This document shows positions 24,764 through 33,411 of a stretch of 54,434 nucleotides of DNA, piece after piece (the first letter of the stretch is position 1; each line of letters opens with the position of its first letter). The stretch lies in NCBI GenBank assembly GCA_015056245.1, contig SVGQ01000005.1, positions 1-54,434 of the forward strand. Direction: 5' to 3'. Source of the stretch: Clostridiales bacterium. GTDB lineage: Bacteria; Bacillota; Clostridia; Christensenellales; Aristaeellaceae. The notes below the pieces were generated by a model. That model ran no database searches and was not told the origin of the DNA. It was given only the letters and a program-made list of their open reading frames with translations. A program made the translations under genes and the position numbers.

Positions 24764-27511
24764 TCAGTAGCCTGCCATTGCCTGAGTAAGGGCTGCCATG
24801 GCGCCGGCTACATCGGTGGTGCTGGCAGCAGGGTTGGAAATGATCGCGTTCAGATTGTTGATAGCACGCTGAATATTGTTATACAGATCAGAGGAAGGAT
24901 CCATGACAGCCATCATGCTGTATGCGCCGTCGATCAGTTGTCTGGCATCAGGGATCAGCACATTCTGCACGGTGGGATCGTAATTGGTGTATCCGTCATC
25001 GCTGTATTGATGGTAGGAACATACGGCATAACTGCTGGTGGTGCCAAGATATTCTGAAAGGACAGAACTGTATTCGGGATCATTGACAAATGCGTTCAAC
25101 GGGTGCCCGCTTGGAATAACCACTACACCCTTCTCAACCACGTTTCGGCAATGTGGACTTGGCATCATGTTGGTTTCAGCACACAGCTGCAGGGATTGGT
25201 GCATCTGACAATATACAGTCGGTGCTGTGGGAGCGTACCAATAGTCAGTCACAACGCCATAACCCATGGCATCGTTACGGCAGGCATCTGTTGCCAGCTG
25301 ACCGCTGACTGCGCAGGTTGTCACGCGGATGAGCTCTACCTGCGAGGGATCTGCCTCAATGATATCCCGGTTTTCCAAGCCTTTGGCCTGATGGATCTTG
25401 CTCATGTAGTTCTGCCAAAGGGGCGCAGCCGCGTTACCGCCGGTGGTTTTGGAGGAAAGCGGCTTGTAGTTGTCATGTCCGATCCAAACGGTGGATACAT
25501 ACCACCCCGTCATACCGCAGAAGGTAACGCCGCGGGAATCACTGTTGGTACCAGTTTTTCCTGCCACTGTCTGCCCGCTGATTTTGGCTTTTGTGGAGGT
25601 ACCGCTGGAAACGACGTCCTTCATCATATCCACGATCATCCAGCTGGTGGAAGGGCGGAAAACCTGAAAACGCATTTGCTGGGCATGACTGTCGTAGATA
25701 ACTCTGCCTTCGCTGTCAGAAATACCGAGGAAAGAAATAGGCTTCTGATAAACGCCGCCATTCGCCAGTACGCTGTATGCAACGGTTTCCTGCAACGGCG
25801 TAATACCGCTGGAACCAAGGGAAAGCCCAAAGGGAGTGGCATCGATGTGATCCTCATCAACGCCCATGCGTTTGAGAAATTCCACGGAACGATCCACGCC
25901 TACATAATTGATCAGCGCTTGAGCGGCAGATACATTGTGACTGCGCTTCATTGCCTGACGGAAGGTTTGCGGCCCCACGTAATCGCTGCCCCCGTAATTG
26001 CGAGGCCAGCTGTCCTTGCCGTCAGAACCGCGCCAGCCGGTAATTGGCAAAGGCATATTGTAAACAATGCTGGCCGGGGAGGCGCCTAATTCCAAAGCAG
26101 GAGCATAGACAGCAATGGGTTTGATGGAAGAACCAATGGGCATCTTCATATCGGTTGCGCGGTTCAGGGTCTTGCGCTGTGTAGGCGGCGTACGGCTGCC
26201 GACAATGGCTTTCAGCTCGCCGGTACGGTAATCCATCACCACTGCAGCCACCTGAGGCTGAATGATCTCCTGATAGGTGCCATCCGCATTGCGGGCACGG
26301 TAGACTTTATCGCTGGGGTCGCGCAGGGAGGGATAGTTGGACCAGTTTGCCAGAGAATCCTCAACGATCCGCTGGATCTCCGTATCGATTGCAAGGGTTA
26401 CGTGGTAACCGCCGGTCCTAAGCTCGTTTTCCATCTTGTAGCGGTTCTCGCTGGTATTCTCCAGATCCCGCATCTCCAGAAAGCAATCCACAATATCGCT
26501 CACTGCATATTCCACATAGTGCGCATATTGATACATGCCCTCGCCTTCCATGACGGATTGTTCCAGCACGGCTGCGGTGGCGGGATTCAAGGCTTCCTGA
26601 TACTGTGCTTGCGTGATAAACTGATTTTCGTACATACAACGCAGCACGTAGTCTGTCCGGTCGTTGGTGATCTTCCGGTAATCGGTTGTCTCAGAGGTGC
26701 GGGTATAGAAATTCCGACGGGGGTTGTAGTAGTAGGGATTGTTGGTCATACCTGCCAGCATAGCACATTCCCGCAGACTCAGTTCACTCAGAGATTTGCC
26801 GAAATACCCCTGAGATGCGACCTCCACGCCATAATAGTTCTCGCCCAGATAGATGGTGTTCAGATAGCATTCCAATATCTGCGCTTTGGTATAGCGGGTT
26901 TCAAGCTGCATAGCCAGATAGGCTTCCTGAATTTTGCGCTTGTAACTCTGTTCGCTGGAAAGAACGGTATTTTTGATCAGCTGCTGGGTGATGGTGGAAC
27001 CGCCCTGCTGGGAGCCGGTGGTAAAGTTGGTAATAAAGGAACCAACGATACGCTTCAGGTCGATGCCGTTATGGGTATAGAAACGCGCATCCTCAACAGC
27101 AACAAAGGCATTGCACAGGTTCTGAGGCATCATGGAAATATTGACCATGATGCGGTTTTCGGTGCCTTTGTAATCGGTAATCACATTGCCCTGCGCATCA
27201 TAAAGAAAGGAAGTCTTGTCCTGATCGCTGAGCATGGTAAGGTCAAGGGTGGGAGCGGTCTCCATATATCCCTTGGCAATGCCGAATACCATGCCGGCTA
27301 CCGCAAGCCCAGCCATAACGATCACGATGGCTGCCAAACGCACGCTGCACACCAGCATTGAAACAATGAAGTTGGGCTTTGCCAGTTTGGGTTTGAAAAT
27401 GGTTCGCTTTTTGGGCGTATAGAAATCCTGATCATCCTGGGCAGGTTCCTGATAGGATGGATTGTTGTCATACCAATCCTGTTGATATTCTGTTTGATCC
27501 TGCTGATACAA
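24764..27511 (-). CDS. Class A penicillin-binding protein (transglycosylase/transpeptidase)
   Basis: Bifunctional wall synthase of 915 residues. A Q/Y/D-rich cytoplasmic N-terminus is followed by a TM helix at about 56-80. The GT51 transglycosylase has catalytic Glu140 in VEDARFYTHNGID and the QGGSTITQQLIKN motif. The transpeptidase has catalytic Ser461 in GSSIKP (SxxK), an SHN (SxN) motif and KTGT. A C-terminal extension of about 170 residues has several Cys and ends in a helical ALTQAMAGY segment. The start is a TTG, 7 bp after GGAGG; there is no better ATG. An extended -10 (TGGTATAAT) lies about 65 bp upstream. Ordinary PBP1A-type enzyme; ponA is the usual Firmicutes name. Confidence 0.95.
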   Translation of the reverse strand: MYQQDQTEYQQDWYDNNPSYQEPAQDDQDFYTPKKRTIFKPKLAKPNFIVSMLVCSVRLAAIVIVMAGLAVAGMVFGIAKGYMETAPTLDLTMLSDQDKTSFLYDAQGNVITDYKGTENRIMVNISMMPQNLCNAFVAVEDARFYTHNGIDLKRIVGSFITNFTTGSQQGGSTITQQLIKNTVLSSEQSYKRKIQEAYLAMQLETRYTKAQILECYLNTIYLGENYYGVEVASQGYFGKSLSELSLRECAMLAGMTNNPYYYNPRRNFYTRTSETTDYRKITNDRTDYVLRCMYENQFITQAQYQEALNPATAAVLEQSVMEGEGMYQYAHYVEYAVSDIVDCFLEMRDLENTSENRYKMENELRTGGYHVTLAIDTEIQRIVEDSLANWSNYPSLRDPSDKVYRARNADGTYQEIIQPQVAAVVMDYRTGELKAIVGSRTPPTQRKTLNRATDMKMPIGSSIKPIAVYAPALELGASPASIVYNMPLPITGWRGSDGKDSWPRNYGGSDYVGPQTFRQAMKRSHNVSAAQALINYVGVDRSVEFLKRMGVDEDHIDATPFGLSLGSSGITPLQETVAYSVLANGGVYQKPISFLGISDSEGRVIYDSHAQQMRFQVFRPSTSWMIVDMMKDVVSSGTSTKAKISGQTVAGKTGTNSDSRGVTFCGMTGWYVSTVWIGHDNYKPLSSKTTGGNAAAPLWQNYMSKIHQAKGLENRDIIEADPSQVELIRVTTCAVSGQLATDACRNDAMGYGVVTDYWYAPTAPTVYCQMHQSLQLCAETNMMPSPHCRNVVEKGVVVIPSGHPLNAFVNDPEYSSVLSEYLGTTSSYAVCSYHQYSDDGYTNYDPTVQNVLIPDARQLIDGAYSMMAVMDPSSDLYNNIQRAINNLNAIISNPAASTTDVAGAMAALTQAMAGY

Positions 27512-27674
27512 ACCGGTTTCCTCCTGCCATGGTTTTGCTTGACGGCTGATGGAGCCGCAAAAGAATACATAATCTATTATACCATAAGTATCCGCCAGAG
27601 CGCCATACCAGCCTGTAACAAACCCTGCATTTGATCCGTCAGGATCCCATATCCTTTGCAGAGGAGTGATCTGA

Positions 27675-28322
27675 GTGAAAAAAGGAAAGCATGGGTGGCT
27701 TCGATGGATGATTCTGTTGATATTGTTGATTACGATTCTGTTTTTGCTGGTGGAGCAGAATCTGAGTCAGACATTGCTGGATATGGCATATGCAACAGCG
27801 CATTCCATTGCGTTGGAAACGGTGAACAGGGCAGCGCAGCAGGTAGTGGGGGATGGGATAGCCTACGAGGAACTGATGGAAGTACAGATGGATGCCTCTG
27901 GCAGAGTTGCCATGCTCCGCGCCAATACCATGTACATGAACCGGATTGCGACCCAGACAGCCATTATGGCACAGGAAAAGCTGAACAGCATTGAAAATCA
28001 GATGGTGGATGTTCCCCTGGGCGCAGCCTTGGGAATCCGCTTTCTGGGCGGTTTTGGCCCCAGACTCAGTGTGCAGATCGTTCCTGTCGGCGCGGTAAGC
28101 ACGCATTTTGAAACAGAGTTTGAAACAGCGGGCATCAACCAGACTCGTCATAAAATCTTCCTGACGTTGGAAACCTCTGTGAGTCTGATTGTTCCGGCAG
28201 ATTCACGCATGGTGCAGGTGACCAGCACTGTGCCTATTGCAGAGAGCATCATCGTTGGGCAGGTGCCGGACAGCTTTGTGGATGTGAACGATGAAGAGGA
28301 TATGCTCAACCTGATTCCGTAA
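27675..28322 (+). CDS. yunB: YunB-like sporulation protein
   Basis: Protein of 215 residues with a single N-terminal TM helix (residues 9-27) and an extracytoplasmic domain. Family features are the helix after the anchor (NLSQTLLDMAYATAHSIALETVNRA), a GDGIAYEELMEVQMD segment and the C-terminal part GAALGIRFLGGFGPRLSVQIVPVGAV. YunB in Bacillus is made in the mother cell and needed for efficient sporulation; the same is assumed here. The start is GTG at 27675 after GAGGAG. It is divergent from the PBP gene. Confidence 0.88.
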   Translation: MKKGKHGWLRWMILLILLITILFLLVEQNLSQTLLDMAYATAHSIALETVNRAAQQVVGDGIAYEELMEVQMDASGRVAMLRANTMYMNRIATQTAIMAQEKLNSIENQMVDVPLGAALGIRFLGGFGPRLSVQIVPVGAVSTHFETEFETAGINQTRHKIFLTLETSVSLIVPADSRMVQVTSTVPIAESIIVGQVPDSFVDVNDEEDMLNLIP

Positions 28323-28368
28323 AATGTGTACAGGATGTAAAACAATTCCCTTCCAGAAGCGGCTTTTC

Positions 28369-28397
28369 TTGACATGGAAACATTTTTGAAATAAAAT
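28369..28397 (+). promoter_or_regulatory. Strong SigA promoter of the surface-protein gene
   Basis: Consensus TTGACA at 28369-28374 and TAAAAT at 28392-28397 with exactly 17 bp between. It is followed by a leader of about 130 nt before the ATG at 28537, in which I see no known riboswitch. Confidence 0.8.
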
Positions 28398-28536
28398 AAG
28401 GTAGAAAGCGTATGCTGAAATTTCAGTATGGAATGAAGAATATGCGCTGTGGCAAGAATACCCATCACCGAAGCGTTCAACAACAGGTTTCGGTGGGCGA
28501 AGGGAGGTTGGGCTGCTTCGGCAGTCCGGAAAGAGT

Positions 28537-30924
28537 ATGAGAAAACGCGGTTTGCTGGTACTGTGTGCATGGATTCTCACATTGGTGGCGATGACAACTT
28601 TTGCATACGCCGAAGAGGATCCTGTAACCTGCGCCATCGAGCTGTCACCGGAGTATTTGTCCGGCCCCGGCGAAGTGAACGTGACCATCACGATTTCCAA
28701 TACCACTGATCAGGATCTTCAGGATCCTGTGGTCCTTTTCAGTCCGCAAGCGGATGTCATTTCCGACTTTGGCGATGCCGGTTCTGCAATCCTGAAAGCC
28801 GGTGAATCCCAGACTTGGACGGGCACCTACAGCATCAACGAGCGGGAACTGGAACAGGGCTTCATCCAGTATTTTGCCAAATACACGATCTATAAAGAGG
28901 ATGGTCAGGCCACGCCCCGCAGTCAGGCGATCCGTGCTACGGTATCCCGCCGCGAAGCAGAAATCGCCATTGATGTGGACCGCACCATCACCCCCGCCTC
29001 TGCCCATGAGGGTCAGGAGGTACAGGTGAAGTATGCCATTACCAACGCCGGAACAGTTGCCCTGACGGATGTATCCATCACGGAACATGAGGATATCAAC
29101 AGCAAAACCCAGACGGTGCCTAAACTGGATCCAGGTGCAAAGGTTGACTTGACCTATAAGGCCACCATGGGCAAGAAAGCCTTGACCAGCAGCGCCAAGA
29201 TCACCTATAAGGCGGATGGCAGCACCGAAGAGAAGACCCATACGGTGGAAGAAAAGAAGATCCCCTTCGCAGAAACCAATCTGTCGGCTACCCTCAGCAG
29301 CAATACCAAAGGCGTTGTTGCCGGAGGCACGCTGACCCTGACGCTTGAACTGAAGAATAAGGGCAACGCTGATATGAGCGATGTCCGCGTGACGGATGCC
29401 GTGCTGGGAGATGTGTTCACGAATCAGAAAGTGGATGCTGGAAAAACCATTACGCTTGAAAAAGAGATCACGCTGACGGAAACCAGCGAGTATCAGTTTG
29501 TGGTAACCGCCATCGATGCTACCGGTACAGAAGTGAGCGCTGCCAGCAACACATTATCTGTCACCGCGATGAATCCTGACGATGCCCTTCACCTGACCCT
29601 GACGGCTGTACCGGATCGCACCGAAGTGTATAACGATCCTGCCGGGGTTCGCTTTACAGTGACCATAACCAACGACAGTAAGGTGGATGCTTCCAACGTC
29701 AAGATCTCCCATGGATATGTTGATCTGTATACCTTTGAAAGCATCAAAGCCGGAGAAAGCCGCACCATGTCCCGTGATACGGTGCTGTCCACTTCGGGTA
29801 AATTCCAATTCACAGCCACTGCACAGGATCCGCTGGAGAACACCAGCACTTTCCAGAGCAATGAAATGCAGATTGCTGTCTATGAGCCCACGCCTGTTCC
29901 GGCAACGCCTACACCGCCTCCCGTCCCCACGCCGGAACCCACATTCGTACCCGCTACATGGGCGCCGATCCATCATGAATCGATTGGTACCATCCCCAAG
30001 ATGATTCAAAAGTTTTTGCTGCCTGCACTGATCGTTGCCGGCATCCTGTTGGTAGCTTCGTCAGGGCTTTTGTTCGTGGCTGCCAAGAAGCGTATTGAAA
30101 GCAAAAAGGCTTCTGACGCGGCTTATGATCATCTGGAACGCGCACGCCGCCGTGATTATACGGTTGTGAATCCAGAAGAAATGGCTGCCGCATCCAAAGC
30201 CACTCTGAGCCAGCATCGTCCGCAGGACAACAGAGATCCTGACCTGATTGCAACCGATGATACCGACTGGGATCTGCCGCCGGTGGAATCGCTCACTCAA
30301 CCTTCGGAACCTGATGAAATCCAGACGGAAAGTTACTCATCTTTTGGACAAGGTTTCTATGGCGAGATCGGCGATGAAGGTTTCGAAACAGAGCCGTATC
30401 AGCAGCCGGAGGAGTATCCCATGCAGGAGGAGATACCTGCAGAGGAGGAAGTGCAGGAGTACTCTGAGCAGAGCTATTCAGAGGCCCCTGCAGAAGCCTA
30501 TCCTGAAGCTGGATATGACCCCATGGGTGCCTATGATCAGCAGGCTGGTTTTGATTACAGCGAAGATCATTCGTACGGATACCAGCAGGATATCCCGACC
30601 TATGGTGAAACCGAAGATTTTGATTTGCAGAGCTATGGGCAAACGGATGGTTATCAGCCTTATGATTATGCTCAAGATGGTCAGTATGGCTATGATCAAT
30701 ACGATCAATCCAGTTATGATCAGCCTGAATCCATGGGTGATGACCGTATGAGCTATGATGCTCAGGATGGCTATATGGGCCAATATGATGGTTTTGATGA
30801 TTATCAGACCAGCTATGACGGCTATCAGCAGATGGATGGTCAGACAACTGATCCGTATTATAGCGAGCAGCCTGACCCCGACGCTGGCGGCGAACAGCCC
30901 AGAAGCAGACGTTCCCGCAAATAA
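28537..30924 (+). CDS. Membrane-anchored surface protein with CARDB-like repeats and Tyr-rich cytoplasmic tail
   Basis: Protein of 795 residues. It has a signal peptide at 1-25 (AYA cleavage), about four immunoglobulin-like CARDB/DUF11-type repeats between 30 and 450 (each with a V-x-ITI-x-N or L-x-L-x-NKGNA strand and an acidic turn), a Pro/Thr-rich stalk at 451-476, and one TM helix at about 493-515 followed by AAKKRIESKK. The remainder lies in the cytoplasm. Residues 600-783 are disordered and rich in Tyr, Gln, Asp and Gly, with recurring YDQ, YGQ and DGY units, and the end is basic (RSRRSRK). Such composition resembles prion-like condensate-forming tails and is unusual for a bacterial surface protein. 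The partner and function are unknown. Confidence 0.83.
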   Translation: MRKRGLLVLCAWILTLVAMTTFAYAEEDPVTCAIELSPEYLSGPGEVNVTITISNTTDQDLQDPVVLFSPQADVISDFGDAGSAILKAGESQTWTGTYSINERELEQGFIQYFAKYTIYKEDGQATPRSQAIRATVSRREAEIAIDVDRTITPASAHEGQEVQVKYAITNAGTVALTDVSITEHEDINSKTQTVPKLDPGAKVDLTYKATMGKKALTSSAKITYKADGSTEEKTHTVEEKKIPFAETNLSATLSSNTKGVVAGGTLTLTLELKNKGNADMSDVRVTDAVLGDVFTNQKVDAGKTITLEKEITLTETSEYQFVVTAIDATGTEVSAASNTLSVTAMNPDDALHLTLTAVPDRTEVYNDPAGVRFTVTITNDSKVDASNVKISHGYVDLYTFESIKAGESRTMSRDTVLSTSGKFQFTATAQDPLENTSTFQSNEMQIAVYEPTPVPATPTPPPVPTPEPTFVPATWAPIHHESIGTIPKMIQKFLLPALIVAGILLVASSGLLFVAAKKRIESKKASDAAYDHLERARRRDYTVVNPEEMAAASKATLSQHRPQDNRDPDLIATDDTDWDLPPVESLTQPSEPDEIQTESYSSFGQGFYGEIGDEGFETEPYQQPEEYPMQEEIPAEEEVQEYSEQSYSEAPAEAYPEAGYDPMGAYDQQAGFDYSEDHSYGYQQDIPTYGETEDFDLQSYGQTDGYQPYDYAQDGQYGYDQYDQSSYDQPESMGDDRMSYDAQDGYMGQYDGFDDYQTSYDGYQQMDGQTTDPYYSEQPDPDAGGEQPRSRRSRK

Positions 30925-30944
30925 ACAGACAAGGATGCGCACGT

Positions 30945-31639
30945 ATGTTTACCGGTTTTACCGAGGATACAATCAGATTTTTTCTTGATATTCGTTTCCA
31001 TAACGAGATTTCGTTCTATAAAGCGCATGAAGACGAGTACAGGACCCATGTAAAGGAACCCTTTTATCAGTTTATTGACAGCATGGCAGAAACCATGCTG
31101 TCAATAGCCCCTGATATCGAAACGCGCCCTTCCAAGTGTCTGGCCCGTTTGCGCCGGGATACCCGTTTTACCAAGGATAAATCTCCCTTCCGGGATCACC
31201 TGTGGCTGCTTTTCCGGCGCGGGGGAGAAGCGAGAGAAACTTGCGTCACCTATTGGTTTGAATTAGGGCCGGATCGTTTGGTCTGGGGGCTTGGTTTCTG
31301 GGGTGCCAACCGGCCCGCTATGGATGCGCTGCGCAAGCGGATGGAGAATAAGCCGCAGGAAGTGCGCAAGGTGTTCCGTCAATGCGGTATTCCAGATGAT
31401 ACATTGCATATCTTTGGAGATGCTTATCAGCGCATGAAGCCCCCTGCTGGCTTGCCGGTGGATCTGGCGATGCTTATCCCCTGAAAGAGATCTACGTACA
31501 GCGGGTGAATATCCCGTTTGAAAGCTGCTATCAAAGCAGCCTGACCGAAATGGTCGCCAAAGATTTTCTGCGACTCAAGCCCCTTTATCTGCTGCTGAGA
31601 AGCTGCGCAGATGAGGGAATGGCACAATTGGATGCATAA
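30945..31639 (+). pseudogene. DUF2461-family gene with a frameshift near its 3' end
   Basis: The first frame (30945-31484, 179 residues) starts MFTGFTEDTIRFFLDIR and has DUF2461 features (RDTRFTKDKSPFRDHLWLLF, YWFELGPDRLVWGLGFW, KPPAGLPVD). It stops at 31482. A second frame, shifted by one base, continues the family end from about 31469 to a TAA at 31637: YPLKEIYVQRVNIPFE, then VAKDFLRLKPLYLLLR. The join lies near 31463-31470, where adding one base restores GLPVDL-GDAYPLKE. So the gene either has a genuine one-base deletion or the assembly lost a base. The product function is unknown. It follows the surface-protein gene by 20 bp. Confidence 0.82.
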
Positions 31640-31654
31640 GTGAGGGAGGACAGT

Positions 31655-33163
31655 ATGGATTATCGTAAGTTGAAGAGCGGTTCGGATGTTCGCGGCGTTG
31701 CTGTGGGTGACAATGCAGTTCTCACCCCTGATGTGGTGAAGACCCTTGGCGCGGCCTTTGCCCACTGGACTGCTAAGCAGGTCAATCGTCCTGTGGCGGA
31801 AATCAGTATTGCACTGGGCAGAGATAGCCGGGTTTCCGGCCCTGATCTGATCAAGGCTGCCGCTGAAGGTATTGTTTCTACCGGCGCTACTGCATATGAC
31901 TACGGCATGTGCACCACTCCTGCCATGTACATGGCTATTCTGACCGAGGGATTCCAGCCTGACGGTTCTGTGATGATCACCGCCAGCCATCATCCCTGGG
32001 TGATGAATGGTATGAAGTTCTTTGCTCAGGGCGGCGGCATCGGTTTCCATGATCTGGATGATATTCTCGCGCTGGCTGCTGAACTGCCTGAGGCTGCCCC
32101 AAATGCTGGCGAGATCATTGAAAAGCCCTTCCTGCCCACTTATCAGCGCCATCTGATGGATCTGATCATCTCCGGCATTCAGCCCGAAGTTGCCAAGCCC
32201 CTTCTGGGTTTGCATGTGGTTGTGGATGCTGGTAACGGCGCCGGCGGTTTCTATGCCGATATGCTGGAAGAACTGGGCGCATGGATCGAAGGCAGCCAGT
32301 TCCTGGAGCCGGATGGTCATTTCCCCAACCATATCCCCAATCCCGAAAACAAGGAAGCTATGGCTTCTGTGTCCGCTGCTGTGAAAAAGGCGGGCGCGGA
32401 TCTGGGTATCATCTTCGATGCGGATTGCGACCGCGCCGCCATCGTGGATCACACCGGCAAGGAAATCAACCGTAACCGCCTGATCGCTCTCATCAGCGCG
32501 ATCCTGCTGGATGAACAGCCCGGCGCGACCATCGTAACTGACTCCGTGACCTCCTCCGGTCTGGCTGATTTCATCAAGGAGTGGGGCGGCGAGCACTACC
32601 GCTATAAGAGAGGCTACCGCAACGTGATCGACGAAGCGATTCGTCTCAACGAAGCCGGTGTGAACTGCCCTCTGGCGATCGAAACCAGCGGTCATGCTGC
32701 GCTGAAGGATAACCACTTCCTGGATGACGGCATGTATCTGGTCACCGTTCTGCTGATCAAAGCTATGCAGCTCAAGCAGCAGGGCGAAACCCTGAGCAAG
32801 ATGCTGGATGGTCTGCGTGAGCCTGTGGAAAGCACGGAGATCCGTCTGTCTGTTACCGCTGAGGATTTTGGCGCAGCTGCCCGCAATGCCATCGAGCAAG
32901 TGCTTCAGTATGGCACCGATCACGAGGATTGGCATATCGCGCCCGACAACCGGGAGGGCGTACGCATTTCCTTTGACGTGGATAGCGAACTGAATGCAGC
33001 ATGGTTCCTGCTGCGTTTGAGCGTCCACGATCCGGTGATGCCTCTGAACGCGGAAAGCGATGTTCCCGGTGGCGTAAAGTATGCTCTTGGTAAGCTGTAT
33101 GAGGTTCTCAGTCAGTGCGAGGGTATTGACCTGAGTCCGCTCCAGAAGGCTCTGGAAGCATAA
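31655..33163 (+). CDS. Phosphoglucomutase/phosphomannomutase (alpha-D-phosphohexomutase family)
   Basis: Interconverts hexose-1- and hexose-6-phosphates for cell-envelope sugar supply. The 502-residue protein has the metal-stabilised active-site Ser in MITASHHPWVMNGMKFF (about residue 110), a sugar-binding GNGAGGFYAD region, the Mg loop FDADCDRAAIVD (DxDxDR-type with Ala and Cys in place of the usual Gly residues), and an ETSGHAALKDN segment of the ESSGE type. The start at 31655 follows GGGAGGA; a GTG upstream is less likely. Glucose versus mannose specificity cannot be told. It ends at a perfect-stem terminator. Confidence 0.92.
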   Translation: MDYRKLKSGSDVRGVAVGDNAVLTPDVVKTLGAAFAHWTAKQVNRPVAEISIALGRDSRVSGPDLIKAAAEGIVSTGATAYDYGMCTTPAMYMAILTEGFQPDGSVMITASHHPWVMNGMKFFAQGGGIGFHDLDDILALAAELPEAAPNAGEIIEKPFLPTYQRHLMDLIISGIQPEVAKPLLGLHVVVDAGNGAGGFYADMLEELGAWIEGSQFLEPDGHFPNHIPNPENKEAMASVSAAVKKAGADLGIIFDADCDRAAIVDHTGKEINRNRLIALISAILLDEQPGATIVTDSVTSSGLADFIKEWGGEHYRYKRGYRNVIDEAIRLNEAGVNCPLAIETSGHAALKDNHFLDDGMYLVTVLLIKAMQLKQQGETLSKMLDGLREPVESTEIRLSVTAEDFGAAARNAIEQVLQYGTDHEDWHIAPDNREGVRISFDVDSELNAAWFLLRLSVHDPVMPLNAESDVPGGVKYALGKLYEVLSQCEGIDLSPLQKALEA

Positions 33164-33179
33164 AATATCCGATGATACA

Positions 33180-33213
33180 AAAGGACTGTTGCCCAACCGG
33201 GCAACAGTCCTTT
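33180..33213 (+). terminator. Terminator after the phosphohexomutase gene
   Basis: Perfect 15-bp stem, AAAGGACTGTTGCCC (33180-33194) with GGGCAACAGTCCTTT (33199-33213), and a 4-nt loop. Its 3' arm is repeated downstream at 33367-33378. Confidence 0.88.
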
Positions 33214-33378
33214 CAGGTTGTCAAAAAAGGGGAAGGTGCAGGAAACTCAGTTTCCTGCCGGGTGTGGGCAGAGCCCACAAAACCTTGCGCCGCAGCGCTT
33301 TTCAGCAAGCACAGCGAGCACCGTAGGTGCAAGATGTGCGACTTTTGAACAGAAGTATGGGTTTTTCAACAGTCCTTT
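33202..33378. repeat. Hairpin-rich small element flanked by 12-bp direct repeats
   Basis: CAACAGTCCTTT occurs at 33202-33213 and again at 33367-33378, flanking about 153 bp. The enclosed DNA has three perfect hairpins in a row: GCAGGAAACT/AGTTTCCTGC (33238-33258), TGTGGGC/GCCCACA (33263-33279) and GCACC/GGTGC (33318-33330). The ends (TTGTCAAAAAAGG and the complement of GGGTTTTTCAACA) are imperfect inverted repeats. This is the make-up of a MITE- or REP-like element inserted by the terminator. A 62-codon open frame runs across it (33218-33406, TTG start), but it is biased by the palindromes and probably not coding. Whether the element is multicopy cannot be seen here. Confidence 0.6.
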
Positions 33379-33411
33379 GCTTATTCACGAATTGTTCTGT
33401 TTATGATCAAC

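Noticed and set aside
33218..33406. 62-codon frame inside the hairpin element
   Set aside because: It is spread over palindromes and direct repeats, and the repeat structure explains the sequence better than a protein does.
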